64,000 bases of DNA from Trissonchulus latispiculum (GCA_030248195.1 JASAND010010878.1:23090-87089), one strand, 5' to 3'; shown: positions 28,701 to 42,200, counted from the first letter of the stretch. Notes: a model not told the origin generated them from the letters alone. Numbers and translations are program-made.

Positions 28701-31282
28701 CAAAATGGTTTAAATCGTCAAAACTGAACCTCCGACAGCGCAGTGGTTTCTTACTGCGGTCTAAGTGGAGGATTATTATGTCAAGTCTAAATAATTAGCT
28801 CTAGTACTCATTTCACATCCCTCCTGGGTAATTTACCGAGATTGTCAAGGGTGGCCGCCCGTCAGGTGGAGCTAGCACAGTACCTCCATACAGTGGGCGT
28901 AATGGACGTGCTGGTAGCCTTGTAGAACACCTCGGGTAATTGCTTTGGTAATTATTCAGTGTCAACATCCACCGTCCCTCAAAAATACATACATTCTAAG
29001 CTGGTACTCCACCCCTAGCCGTAGCACCGACCGGAGTAAGGTGGCTGTAAAAAATCGACAGAAGCAGCAAGTCAAGGGCTTTCTAACGATGTGCTGCTTA
29101 ACCTAATCCACAGACGTTGCTTCTATCTCCAGAAACAGACTGTTGAAGTTAAGCAATTTTTCTCAGGGCGGATTTGTTTGATAAACATGATCCGAATAAT
29201 CTTACACAGTATAATCTTACAACGTTGCAACTACTGACCAAAATAAAAACGTTAAATCGAAACCTAGATTTCAAAGCCCAATTATATACTTTTGCAAGTT
29301 TTCGGTAACTTTGGAAACTGAAGTCTCCCTGATAGCATTCCTTGCAAGACGAAAATGAATTCGCAAATTGATTGCAGTGAGATAGAAATAAAAAATTGAA
29401 AATTCTAAGTAGGTAAGTAGGGACCAAGGAGATAAAAAATTTGAGAACTTGCGAACGGGGGTTTTCTGGGACGCTGAGAACGAATCTGAATTTATTTTTC
29501 GATTTCAGATTTCAGTATGCTTCGAATAAGCTTGCATATATATTTATCCTCTTACAGCTTTCGCTCATAAAAAGCTGGATTGTTAAACATATTTCGTGCT
29601 GAGCTCTCCAGAAAACGCCTGTGCAAGTTCTCAGCGAAATCGGAGACAAACGTTTTGATACCCTTGGCCCCAAGCAACATAAGATATTATTTTTTAACTT
29701 TAAAATTTTTGAAACTTTGAATTCATCAGCCTCTGGTAGCCCTCAGTCAACATTTTAAACCTATCAGTAAAAACATCAATAGGTAAATCTATTTAATTTT
29801 GTTTTATCTATTTTGTTTTATTTTGTTTTATAGATTTTATGTTATTTTATTTGGTTTTATCTATTATTTATTTAGGTTCATTTAGGTTAAAACTTTTACG
29901 GTTTTGCTTCAGGTACGAGTGCCAGCAGCAATCGTTTGTGGCACAGGGGTGCTTTGGGGACACCGGAGAACGTCTGTTTTTCGGTCAGAGCTACAATACC
30001 AGCAACGGCTACGAGATGCTCTGCGAACGAACCAACAACGGTACCTTTCACATCACACCGATTGCCTGCCTAGATCAGGGCTCAAAGTATCTGCCCGGCG
30101 AAACCTTTCAGGACGATTTCTACTGGTACACCTGTGTGCTAGAAGGCGAGGCTATGGTCAAGCATGTTTCTGGTTAGTTTCAACAAGAGTCCATAATTAA
30201 TTCCTTTATATTAGTCCTTAATTAATTCCTTTATATTATAGAAGATTATAGTGCATTATTCTTATATGCACTCTTCTTATATATGGTGCAATTATGCACT
30301 CTTGGTATCAATCTTATTGCAAAATTTATTGGCAGACTCCCGTACGAAGAATAACAATTAAACTTAGTCGAAAGAGTGGTTTTGTACAAGTTTCGCTAAA
30401 GAACCCTAAATTGACCTGTGCTATGACCCATGAAGCTATATATAGAGAGTAGAAACTATTGGCGAAAATGTTTCAAAAATTGAGCGATCATCTTTGTCGT
30501 CAAATTTTGATCTGGTTCCATAACATAAGAAGGCTATAACATTTTTTAGACTTTTCTTGGTTATTTCTTATATTTACTTATTATTTCTTATTCCTGTTTC
30601 AGGCTGCATGGACAGTCAGGGCAACCGGGTTCCGGCCAACGAAGTCCTCCATCTGGGCGAATACATCTACCGCTGTGCCTTCTCCGAGACCGGGAACGGG
30701 ATGTGGTTCAAGCCGGTGGCCTGTCTGCATCGCGGCTCCCGGTACGAGGTCGGCGACCGGATGACAGAGGGCCAGTTCTGGTACGAGTGCAAGAAGCACG
30801 CGGACGATTTCATTGTCGCCGAGCTGGCCGGCTGCGTGTACGGCAACAAAACCCTGGACGTGGGCTCCAAGTACTTCCACGGCGGTTTTGTGTACCAGTG
30901 TCAGCAGAAGAGCGGGGACGGGTCACTGGTACACGGCCTCGTGGGCTGCCTGGAGACCGACTTCCGCACCGGGGATGTCCGGTCAGAGAAGCGGTTTGGC
31001 CAGACCTGGGCCATCGGGCAGCCGCCCTTCATGTTCATGACGCGCTGTGAACAGCTGGAGGGCGGCGGAGCCCGACAGGTGTTGACACAGTGTCTGTTTC
31101 AGGAGGACCGGGGCGTCAACAACACTGTAACGACGACGATCAACCCCGGGTGCTACAAACAGGTCACGGATGATATGGTGGTGATGTGCTACTCCAGAAG
31201 CGATGGAGCCCTGATCATTGATCGAACCACGCCCGATGATATGAAGAAACCGATCAGTGACGGTCTAATTGATTGCCTCTAA
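24992..31282 (+). CDS. Secreted MIG-18-like protein with fibronectin-type-I-like units (3 exons)
   Basis: Exons 24992-25776, 29913-30172 and 30603-31282 (TAA) give 574 residues. Intron 1 is phase 2, splitting a Trp codon TG|G, and intron 2 is phase 1. Residues 1-28 form a signal peptide (LLTVLLICIANGVRG). Residues about 30-240 are low-complexity, rich in Pro, Asn, Tyr, Asp and Gly. From about 247 on there are repeated 40-60-residue cysteine units with the family signature C..G..Y..G(D/E)....FWY.C, e.g. GSRYEVGDRMTEGQFWYECK. This is the MIG-18-like fibronectin type I domain of secreted nematode proteins; C. elegans MIG-18 acts with the ADAMTS protease MIG-17 in gonadal cell migration. An extracellular matrix role is inferred. 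AATAAA at 31715-31720 is a candidate polyadenylation signal. Intron 1 houses a 1.8-kb foldback element. Confidence 0.85.
25943..27778. mobile_element. 1.8-kb foldback element with GTTAAA/GAGTTAAA subterminal arrays
   Basis: Terminal inverted repeats GGGCCTTTTCGCGAATGG (25943-25960) and CCATTCGCGAAAAGGCCC (27761-27778) are perfect. CCTAGGG/CTAGG/TAG flanks both ends, so the target duplication is 3-7 bp and its limits are ambiguous. About 300 bp at each end consists of GAGTTAAA, GTTAAACGAG and CGCGAA(A)AG units in alternating orientation; the middle is ordinary AT-rich DNA with no transposase. It lies wholly in intron 1 of the MIG-18-like gene. Related short copies occur at about 56765-56995 and 61270-61515. 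Confidence 0.8.
28569..29166. mobile_element. TIR element in intron 1 with about 95-bp inverted ends
   Basis: Sequence 28569-28658 is repeated in inverted orientation at 29070-29166, with core GGCACATCGTTAGAAAGCCC against GGGCTTTCTAACGATGTGCT. The interior (28840-29000) holds a different repeat that shares CCTCGGGTAATTGC and AATTATTCA with 43188-43245. It lies in intron 1 of the MIG-18-like gene and is non-coding. Confidence 0.55.
29913..30172 (+). CDS. MIG-18-like gene exon 2: cysteine units
   Basis: The acceptor CTTCAG|G restores Trp, followed by YECQQQ. The exon contains GCFGDTGERLFFGQSY and CLDQGSKYLPGETF...YWYTC units and ends TCT G|GTTAGT in phase 1. Confidence 0.88.
30603..31282 (+). 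CDS. MIG-18-like gene exon 3: cysteine units and C-terminus
   Basis: The acceptor TTTCAG|GC opens a 226-codon terminal exon with at least four more units (GCMDSQGNRV, ACLHRGSRY, GCVYGNKT, GCLETDF and following). It ends at TAA 31280-31282 after a C-terminal DGLIDCL. The exon is strikingly GC-rich against its AT-rich surroundings, so several long frames on both strands here are only shadows. Confidence 0.9.
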
Positions 31283-32913
31283 TCGATACCAGATCGATAC
31301 AAATTCTATCAGAAGGGTGCAATGCTGTCGCTGATAGTTGAGCTTTGATAAACGGTTGGGAAAGAAATTCAGAAAAGGAAATTCAAATTTCGTGTCGCCG
31401 TGTCAGATTTTTAGATATCCAAATTTGTTAAGTCTGTGGTAGAATCTGGGAGTTTTATTTTGTCTGAAATTATTGCTTAATCACTTAGTTTTGCAGCTCC
31501 GCAGTGAAATAATTTCTCTTAAATCCAATGGGTTTTTCCGCAAAGCATTTATGGTTTAAGTGCAAATACACTATTCGTTTGAGTTTTTCCGAGTACATTC
31601 TACTTGTTCACTGCTTGTTTTGTGTTCAGATGTTGTCAAGCTTGGTGTTTATTGAATTGCCTGATTTATTTTGTGTTACAGTAATTGTAATTTACATTTG
31701 TATAGCTATTTAGAAATAAACACTGAAACAACTCAATGCAATTTAAATCCTGACAAAAACCCAAATAAAAGCCCAATTAATATCTTGGTGAAAACTGCAA
31801 AGCTTGGTAGGATCGCTAAATGCAAGTCAAGACAACTCTCATTACAAGTACTTCTATCTTTAAATCTCTACAAACCACAAGCACTTGTTTTTTTTGAAAT
31901 TTCGATTTGTAAGGTGGGAATTATCCTAAGACTTTATCCATGCATAAATCAGAACGTATAGAAGTTTCTGTTTGCAGACTATACTACTTCTACCCTTTGT
32001 TTCTAAGTTAAACGAGCTCAGTCGTTGGCCAATGAACTTTCAGGTTTGGTCTAAGTAAAGGGACCTGTTGCGAATAAAAATCTATTTTCACGAAATCGAT
32101 AACTTTTGCAATAATAATAATAATAATAATAATAATGATTTCACAGGAAGAGTGGGATGGGAACCCATTTCAGCTGATCGATCAAGTTCTGAAGTTTAGA
32201 GGAATTGGACCAAAATAGAATCACTCCTAGTGGGTTTGCTTAGACTAATGATTTACGCTTACTGTCAATGGTACAGTTTACACAGACAACAAATAAACAA
32301 ATTTGGCTTTAATTCCCAGACAATAAGATTGGGAACACGAAAGTCAATACAAAAGTGACACAATGCCAAAAAAATGAGTCAAAAATATAAATCGTAAGAA
32401 AATGTGCAATTGTTGCAATGGTGGCACCGGAAATGTTGACTTCAACCTAAAATACAAAAATGTTTACAATTTGCGGGCATAATAAAACTGGACAGACCAG
32501 GCAAACTTACAAGATCACGTTAAACAGAATTGCAGAAGTTGACTACTTATTACAATTAAAAACTAATCATTAAAATTAATTTATCATTAATGCAATGGTT
32601 CACTTCGACCAAAACCCTTTTCAAGAAACAAAAGCTAAATTAGTAAGAGAAAGTGCAGGCAGAAAGGTTGCTCCGTTCGTTGCAGGAAATCTAGACAAAC
32701 GACAATCGTCCTGATTCAAATTTTAGCTCAATCCGTTGTTTTTTTTCAGAATGTAGACTATATGTTCTGCAAGTCACATCGTGGCAGATCACGCAGTCAA
32801 GAGACGGAGAAGCGAAGGTCACGGACAGAAAACAATTGTCGTCAAACGCTAGGATTTACCTTTCACAGAGAGGACAAACACTCTGATGGGGGACGCAAGA
32901 GGGTAGGGGGCGG
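31283..32913. other. Convergent intergenic region (3' ends of two genes)
   Basis: The MIG-18-like gene (plus) and the cysteine-module gene (minus) converge here. It contains the candidate AATAAA at 31715 and a short (AAT)n run at 32107-32137. The frames present (31528-31961) are AT-rich and unsupported. Confidence 0.5.
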
Positions 32914-33200
32914 TTAGAGTTGGCACTGAATGCATTTGACCAGAACGGGGAATTTCGTATCGACTTTTTCGACCGGTTCATCACTGCAGTCGAGTTGGTC
33001 CTCCGGTAGAATGTAGGAAAGATAGCACATGGATTTGTGTTCCTCGTTTCCGTGCATAAATCCGGCAATCAGACACTGTCCGTTTTCCCGACAAATCCGG
33101 GCGCAATGTTCCGGTGTGTCGGATTCCGCGGCCACATCGAATTCGAAAACGGTTTCCGTGGTCACGATCACGGCATCGAACAGCAGGGTACCGCCGCAGC
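32914..33200 (-). CDS. Cysteine-module gene: terminal PAN/apple-like exon
   Basis: The acceptor ATTTCAG|GC is followed by 94 codons and TAA. The pattern ESDTPEHCARICRENGQC, then AGFMHG and SMCYLS, fits a PAN/apple domain (AxxCxxxCxxxxxC...F...C.L). A few residues after the last cysteines the protein ends CIQCQL. No GPI or membrane segment follows. Confidence 0.8.
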
Positions 33201-36200
33201 CTGAAATGGAAGAATGCTGATCTTTAAATTTTATAGACAAAATTCTGATTTCAAAAGAAATTTTAATGTCGGATTCTTCTTCGAAATACGGGAAATACTT
33301 CGTCTCTTGCTTGGTGAGCCGAGACACAATGCAATGCAAGAAGCCTTACGTGTATCACAAAATTATCCACTGCTGAAAAAGTTTGCTTTACCTCTGCTGC
33401 TTGCAACCGAATCAACGTCCAAATCAGCTTCCAAATCGGTTTCTAGCTCAGTTTCAGTTTCCGTTTCAGTTTCGTCTTCCGTTCTTCCATCAACCGCTGA
33501 TTCTTCCGTGATTATTTCTTCAGTCGTAGTATTTTCGATGGCTTCCGTTTCCGTTTCAAAATCCGCGCCCAGCTCGTCCGCAATTTCCGTTTCTATTTCC
33601 GGTTCTTCCGTTTCGAATTCGGTTTCCCCTTCTTCGGGCTCAATTTCCTCCAACGGATCGATCTGTGTATCGGGTTCCAGTTCCGGTATTTCGATCAGCT
33701 CCGTTTCAGTTTCTGCGGATTTCACAGCTACAGTTGCATCTGAACATATAAAAAATTATTTAACATTTATAAACTACGTTTTTAGCAAAAAAATGCATAA
33801 ATGATACCATAAATAAACATACATAGTAAAGTAAATATAGACCGCGTTATACAATATTACATATTTATATTTCATTAATAAATTTTATTTTTTATCCATT
33901 CAACAATATCATCAGCAGACATATAGACATACAGTAATATAAATTTATATTAATACTTAACTGCAATTTTATTTTTATCAATTAAAATGTTTAATTTGGT
34001 AGGCCTCGTGGCTTCTCTTCTTCTTATAAGTAGACTTTTAGTATACAGATTTAGCTTACTATTGCACTTCTGTTCACAGTCCTGAGCATTGTTGTAAACT
34101 TTGGCAAAAGATCCGTCGGGTGGACTGCAGGCCGGGCCCTCTGCAGTGCTGCACTGACCGGAGCCAGTCTCACAGACAAAGCAGGACTCCAGGGAAACTG
34201 AAACAGAAAAAACAAACAATTAAGTTACAATTTTTTTTAAATTTATTAAGTTATCGCTTCCATGTGGATGAGAAAAGATGCATGGAATGGGTTTCACAAT
34301 TAGGTAAAACTTTAACCAAGTTTTTTTTAAATTTAGTCAATTTAATTCCGTGTTCAAATTGCAAATTGAGTGTGAATTGTTGAAATAATTGAGGAAAATC
34401 ATCCAGAGCGGGGATCGAACCATCGATTTGACTGACTATGAAGTAGGGTACGCTACCACTCAGCTATGACCCCCCCCCCTCCCAGACTTTGGAACTAGTT
34501 TAAGGTGCCAATTTCAACCTTTCGGAATTCATTTGAAGCATTGGTATTAAACATAAGTATTTTTTAAATCATTTTGATTCTGCCTCTGCCATTTGTAGTA
34601 CAGTTTTGATTTTTATATTTCATTTATTTTTGATTTTGAATTTTAATACAGTTAATGAAACTTGAAATTTACTAGGAATACCATCTGGTTCTGGTGGAGG
34701 TGCACAGGTGGCAGAGCAGGCTTCAGAGCTACTGTATAGAGTGAGTCCGCTGTCTTGTGGGCAGTTGTCGCCAACGCAGGGACTACATCCACCTTCCGAT
34801 GAGCAGATCCACGATACCACCGTTGATACACCTAAACATACAAAAATTTAATCAGAAAAAGTTATTAATAGTAGCGCTGGTGGACTAGGGACAAGCCGGA
34901 CTACGCCACGAGTAGGCCAGTGACTATTGAAGGCAAATTCTTCTTCTATCGAACCACGTCACCTCAGAACTGCAATCAAATGTGTTGACCAGCGTGTACA
35001 CCAACGAACCATATCAGGCTTATCAATCTTTCCTATGTCTGCTTCCCTTATCATGCACCTTATACCTTCAGAAACAAGCATGCATATTTAATAACTGGCT
35101 TTTTTGACAACAATTAGGAAATAACCGCTACCACATTCTGTGAAGCACTGGCCCTCGTCAGTGAAAAAGACAATGTGAGGCGAAGGAGCGCAGCCGATGG
35201 GACCAAGACAGGGTTCGCAGAGACCGGTCAAACCGTCACATGCAAATTCTAGAAAACAAATAGCAAATCATAAATACATCAAACGAATGAGGAAAACGCG
35301 CAGACGGATCCAAGAAGGATACAAGCAAGAGTGCGTAATTGTACTATATTTAAGAAGAAGAGTAAGCCACTAGAGGGCTTCTCTTGTTGGCATTGCGTAA
35401 TGGTGCTCCGACCACAATACGCGAATGTTCCTCGTTTGGTGGGGGTGGGGTAGCCAACAGCTAATCAGATTGCAGAGACCCCCTCCCCGTTTGGTGGGGG
35501 TAGAGCAGAGCATACATTTGCTTGAGGGGTTTGGGGGGAGGTATCACCCTCCCCAGACTAGGAGTACACCGACTCAGAAGGGTCCATCGCCCCCCAAAAT
35601 CCGGTTTTTTTCTGTTTTTTGGCCAATACGCCGGAAAACCCGGTTTTTCGGCCGCGTTAATACTCCCCCTCCTGCACATGTCTGAAGCAGAGGATTACGG
35701 TAGTTTCTGTTTCTTTCCAAAATTTAGTGGAAGCTTCATTTGTAGCTTGTTTCGTTGTATAAGTACTTTACAACACGACATTGCTTGCATTCAGAGATGT
35801 ATGCATCTTCGCACGGGAAGCCCTCGTGCGTGGCAACTCGTGCCACACACTCGGAGCTTCCCGCACGGCGCGCGTATATATCTCTGAATGCACACAGAGC
35901 CGTGCTATAAAGTATACATAAACTTTATGTTAAAGTTGATGAAGTTAACCTACTGCAATACTTCCGTATTCTGCTATCGTAATCCGGAACCGGCCAAATA
36001 TCAGACGGTTCTCATTCGTAGAGTTCAAATTTATTATTCAAACAAAATTAATCGGATTCAAATGACACCGAAATTTCGATTTTTCTGGACTTCAGTGGTT
36101 AAATTAATACCTTGAGGCACACAATTTATTTGGCAGTCTTCAGGACTCTCAAAAACATCCTCTGGACACTCGTCTCCTTCACAGGAACGGCATGATCTAT

Positions 36201-39200
36201 CTTCGCAGTAGTATTTAGTATTCCCGCTTGCTGCCGGCGTCGTTGGGTCTAAATTGAAACTTAAACAATCAGGAAACAAAGAAAAAAGGGTGTAGTGTAA
36301 TCCAACAATGGTATAAATGTTGATTTAAGATTATGTTGCGTGAGTGCGTCTAATTAATTGTTATTAATTACCAGCATCAAAAGCAATGCATGGTGTCGTG
36401 TAGTCAAAAATACTACAAAATGTGCATTCAAAGGTAATTACGTATTGTAAGTGCGTCTTGTTAATTCTTCTCTCCCTTTATGACTCTCGCTACATCGCCT
36501 GGAAACTGTCACCACAATGGGAAGCTGGAGCGGACACCATCTTGGCCTAATTAATTATATAGTATTAGTATATATGGCTTTTGTGTACTGTGTGGGGACC
36601 ACCAAATAAATTTGACCTTTTTGCGGCTCATTGCACTCAATCAAGTCCGTTTTTAGTTGCTAGGGGAACAATAGCCTGACTTACACAAAAGGTCAATTCT
36701 GGGTGAGAGAGACTTTCCTTCGATTAGGTCCCCACAGAATCCCAAATGCTACAGTCATTGATGCAATGTCTGCCAATATGAAAATGTCGTGGAAACGAAG
36801 ATCCTAACTTTTAACTTAAAAGATTCCTTAAAAATTTCCTGCATTCAAATATGATATCAGCCAATACTATAATGAAATTACGGAAACTCTTGCTTTTCCC
36901 GTTCGTTTAGTTCGGTCCAATGACTTATTGATTCGGTAAACAAGCCACTTGAACATTCGTTCATAACAAGCCTTGGAAATAGCTTCAACTGAAAACTCTG
37001 CCTGTTCCTTATTCTGAGCCCTATGAACATACATATTCTCGGCCAACTCTGATTCGAGGTTTTAAAATGGGCTTTAGTAAATTCCGTAACCTGGAAGACC
37101 CATCAAATGACAGACATTTTGAGCAGTCGTGTCATCAAGTAGAACAGCCTGATCTGACTTCTTTTCCTGAAAAAACTCCATATTGCCGCCAAAGTGAAGC
37201 ACCGCACTCCCTACACGGAAAATAGCAGAAACTTCCTCATCCTGGAAACCCATGATTCGCATGGACTTGACTGTGCTCATAAATTCCAATTTGTCCTCAA
37301 CACCAGGTACTGGAATGTAACCATTTGATAGAAATCTGTAGCTTTTGATATCCCTCAAGAAGGAAATGTTTTTTTTCTTCTGTAGTAGTGCCCTGTAAGA
37401 ACTGATAGAAGATATGGAAGGATCTCTCGTCAACAGCCTAAGCTGGAGACTTTTCCAGCAAATAGCTTTCAATGTTGGCACCGCAAATGAAACCGGACAA
37501 GTCAAAGCTAAACTAAATGCTTTAAGGATTAAGACAGTTTTTATCTGATATTAGCATAATTCCGGCCATTAATTTACAGAATCAAAACATCTAACGTATA
37601 CCGTTTACTGTTTGGTGTTTAGTGTTTAGGTGTTTCTAAGAGCCATTGTGTGTAAACGGCATGAACATCTATAAAATTTACAATATGGTAAATTCTAAAA
37701 CTTCTTCTCAAAATTTTAGAACTTCAATTGAAATTAAATTAAAATTTAGTCCACAAATAGCGACCAAACAACCCGATTTGCTAACTAAAGTATTGCATCA
37801 ATTACTGTAGCATTTATCGAAAGAAAGTCTCTCTCACCCAGAATTGACCTTTTGTGTATGTCAGGCTATTGTTCCCCTAGCAACTAAAAACGGACTTCCT
37901 TAATTGAGTGCAATGAGCCGTAAAAAGGTCAAATTTATTTCGTGGTCCCCACGCAGTACACAAAAGCCGTATATATTACATCATACCAGCATCAAAAGCA
38001 ATGCAAGTCTTCTGACAGGCTTCGTCCGATTCAAAAGTTTCAGCCTCAATTTCCTCTCCTTGAAGTTTACCGAAAGGAGCACAGCCGAAGGATTCACACT
38101 TCCAAACAACTTCAGTCTGCGTTCCTGAAAACAGAAATGTTACAGCATGGTACAACAGTACTAACCTAATTTGCATATTCAAGGTAAAGACAAACCCACA
38201 GACAATGAATGAACTGTAGCAAATGGCAATTTTATATTCTTAGCACATCGAAATTTTACACAGCTAGTATCCACAGTTTCTCGAGAAAGCCGTGATAACT
38301 GAGGTCAAAATGCAAATTTCTCGAAAGCCGCGTTGCAAAAGATTCTCTTAAGTGCCCTCCTAGGAGGGTACTTAGGAGGGTGTCTGGGAGCTGTCTAGGA
38401 GTGAGTTAGGAGACCTCCTAAATCTGTTTCAAAAGATTTCTCCTAAGTTTAACTGGCGCTGCTCCAAAACTCAGCCAACTTAGCAGAAAAGTTAGGGGTG
38501 GTAGACAGCACTCCTAGCTTAGGAGAATCTTTTGCAACCCTATTCTCCTAAGTGAGCACCTAAGCTGAACTTAAGAGCGCTTCTAGGCTTAGGAGAATCT
38601 TTTGCAACGCGGCTCCGGTTGCATATTCAAGGGAAATTCTGTTTCTACAAATTTCTACAATTCAATCTTGGTGCTATACCGCAATCTGCAGTACACTGAT
38701 CATCAGTGGCGAAGAAAACCGATGTGGTGCTGAGAGCACATCCGTTGTTACCCAGGCATGGAGTACACTCCCCAGTGAGTGCATCGCAATGGTATTCTAG
38801 AAAATACAAAGAAAAATGAAAACACAAAAACACGAACATACCTATTTATTACCAAGAGTACTTAATACATAAGAGTGTGACAGCTGGCAGGAGGCATAGC
38901 CATGCTCATTATCAGCTTGCGAGCCATGCTCTGCGCGCTAACGGCCCACCACCACCCCCCCCCCCGCAATTGCGTAGCTAGTGGACCACCCGCAAATCAG
39001 TACCTAGTACGCAATTGAGTATGTTCACACGCTTCTACAATAAGCATTCTATCGGGACCCCGCCCCCCCCCCGCAAATGTGACCTATCATTCAAGATTTC
39101 TAAATAGTCCATCATATAGTTATGGTAATTACATCACATTCTAAACGTTTGTTGAACTTCAAAATTGTTTCAGATGCTATCCACTTTTGTAGATCTTATT

Positions 39201-42200
39201 TCTGTTCCTCACCACTTGGTACACAGTTGATGTTGCATTCCTCGGGGTTAAAGTAGAAGTCTTCGGGGCACTCGTCGCCGAAACATTCCACACACTGACC
39301 CTCCGCACAGTAGTAGAGTAGGGCATCATTTTCCGTTCCTCCGTTGTTGAAGTCTTCTGTTATCGGCTCATCTGATGAAGCGATCTCTAAAATCAATTTT
39401 GTTAGTGTGCAATAAATTCGGATCGAGACGAGGGTCTTTGATATCAACAGTCTGCTTGCAGTAATATTTTGCTAGCTCATGAAGTTTCAAAAAGGTCTGC
39501 ATCCATTTATAAATAAAGTTGCAAAGAGGGGTTTTCAGGATCGCTGAACACCAATTTTTTGTTAGCTCAGTAAACGCTAAAGATGTAAGCTTAACGTTTA
39601 AACTCATTTCTAGCTAACGAAAAGCTGGATCGAAAAATTGTTTTCAGATACGTTTTCAGCGACCATGAAATCCCCTCCATGCAACGTTAAGGCGAAATCG
39701 GAGACAAAAGGTTTCTGGTCCCCCCCCCTTAAAAACTTAAAAATTTAATTCTTTGAATTTTTTAATTTTTGTCACATATCGATCAGAAATGCGTTAAAAC
39801 GCACCCACACATACCAAATTTAAGCTCAATCGGTTAAGTTTTGCGAATTTTAGACACAGGTGTGATACGGAGGAATATTTTTTGCCCTTTCTTTATGAGA
39901 TAAAATATAAACTCTTGCTAAGAGCTAAGACCAAGAGTGCATAATATACATAAGAGTATGACAGCTGGCATACTCTATGTATTATAAGCGTGACACATCC
40001 TCTGCTCGCTAATGGCTAACCCCCCCCCCCGCAAATTGGACCCTCCTTCACTTCAAAGAATTCTATTATGTACTCTTGCTAAGACTGATTACAACTGACC
40101 AGTTTCTACAGTCGCGTTACAGGAAGCTGTACAGTCCTCTTCTGTCATGAAACCGACGCGCGGCTCTCCGTTGTTCATCATTCGACCCTGAACAGCGCAG
40201 CCGAAGTCCTCGCACGTCCAGTACAGTTCTGTGTTCACTCCTAAAATTGGAAACTTTTCCTTAAATGGTCATCTAATTCTTCACATTTAAACTTAACAAT
40301 TTACATTTCTGAATGGAAATTAACGGGTTGTAGTCAATCCACAATTTAAATGCTATACCACAGTTGGCAGTGCATTCGTCATCTGACTGGAAAAATACGG
40401 ACGTTGAGGTGAGCGCGCAGCCAGTGTTACCCAGACAGGGGACGCACTGGGATGTGAACGCATCGCAATGAAACTCTGAAACAAGTCGATACATCAGTAT
40501 GCAAATTAGTTTACAATATTGTTAGCTACAGTAAACTAAAATAGTCATGACGGTGACTTTGTTTATTTTAGCTTTCTGGGTTTGTATCTGATTTCTCCGC
40601 CCACACATGTGCTTGGGGGTTTGGGGGGGTTCACTCCCTCCAGACCGGGACCTCTCCCTCCCCCAAAGGGGTCGCTCACCCCCCTCCCCAGAATCCAAAT
40701 TTTTCCGTATTTTTGGGTAAAAAACCGGACAAAGCCGGTTTTCCGGCGGTTCATCCACCCTCCCCAAAACTTCCCCTCCTGCACATGTCTGCCTCCACCC
40801 TATCTGCGTTAGGGGCTTGGAGTGTCGAACGATGCTCTGTTCCTCTACCTTGCGCATGAGGGATGTCTCGCTACCAGAGCCGAAACGCCCAGAAGGTGTC
40901 TGCTCCAGCTTCCGACTGAGGAATAGCACTCATCATGTATTAGTGCACTTGACAATAACGAAAGTCAAACTACGTATGACTGATGGGGAGAGACAAAGGT
41001 TGGCACACTTCATATAGCCTCTTAGCTGAGTAGCCCGCCAACAACAACAATAACAACAACAAACAATCCACCAGACCTGTGGGAATGCAATCGATGGAGC
41101 AGAGTTCAAGGTGTTCGAAGGTGGTCTCCGGACACTCTTCGCCAGTGCACTCTAAACACTGACGATTTTCACAATAATATCTTGTCCCATCCGTTGCATT
41201 TTCACCTGCCACCGATTCTTCCTCTTCGACTAAAAAAATCACAAAAAATTAACAGTAGCATAAACAGGTTATACTATATTAGTTATATTATACGATATAT
41301 TACATACTTTCCAACTTTTTTACCATTCGTAGCAGAAAAACTCTATGAAATTAGTAATAACTAGTAATTAATAATGAAAGTATTAATTAGGGTAACTGGG
41401 AGAGTACTTTGGATTTCAGTTTCGTCCAGCTGGCAAGATGCCAAGCACAATTCTTCCGTCTCAAAACCATCTTCAAAAGTGGTATCATTGATCATACGAC
41501 TGAAAATCCCACAGGTGCCCGAAACGCAACGCCACAGCAGCTCAGTGTTGGATCCTAAAATAATAATTACAGTACAAAAAAAATTAAAATTAAAATTAAA
41601 ATAAAACTAAAATACAATTACAATTACGATATTATGTCTTTTTGGGCCGTTTCGAGAAAGCGTAGAGTAGGGTAGAGTAGTGTCAAAATTGGCCAGTTAA
41701 ACTTGTTTAACTCCACTCAAGTTTGACTAGGATCTGATCACCTACGTGCCAACGAATAGCCGCGTTTTGGAAAGCTAAGTTTACTTTTAATTGTATAGTT
41801 TTGGAACTTGTTTCTTTTAAAATCCGACCACTAAAGTTGTAGGGAGAAGCGAGGTGAGATTTCAATCTCAGTCCAACCGTTTCGCTATTTTGGTATATAA
41901 ATATATCTCAGTTTCAATTATAAGTACTTGAAAACTTGAAAGAATTTTGAAACACAAGGTCTAGCCTGCAACATGTATATATTGTTCTTTGGACTGCATT
42001 CAATCAATTTATGATTCTAGTTCAATCTTCCTGCCTCCTTGTCCGAAAACACAACGCTAAAACGAACACCTGAAAATTTCCGGCTCATTGACTGTCAATC
42101 AGACTCACGCTAAGTTTAACAACCCTTTCTTTTATAGTTAGAAACTTTTGCGCAATAACAGGGTACTCAAGACTACAACACCAGATATTTTGTTGTCGAG

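Noticed and set aside
30599..31050. Arg/Pro/Ala-rich frames on both strands
   Set aside because: Shadows caused by the GC-rich exon 3.
33214..33804. 196-codon Ser/Val-rich plus-strand frame
   Set aside because: Complement of the Glu/Thr-rich exon; the minus-strand reading has matching splice sites and phase with its neighbours.
34395..34490. Possible tRNA gene on the minus strand
   Set aside because: A-box and B-box are present but anticodon and T stems do not pair; kept as a SINE-like repeat.
41041..41062. Short AAC-rich run
   Set aside because: Simple sequence in an intron; no CRISPR-like regular spacing is present anywhere in the window.
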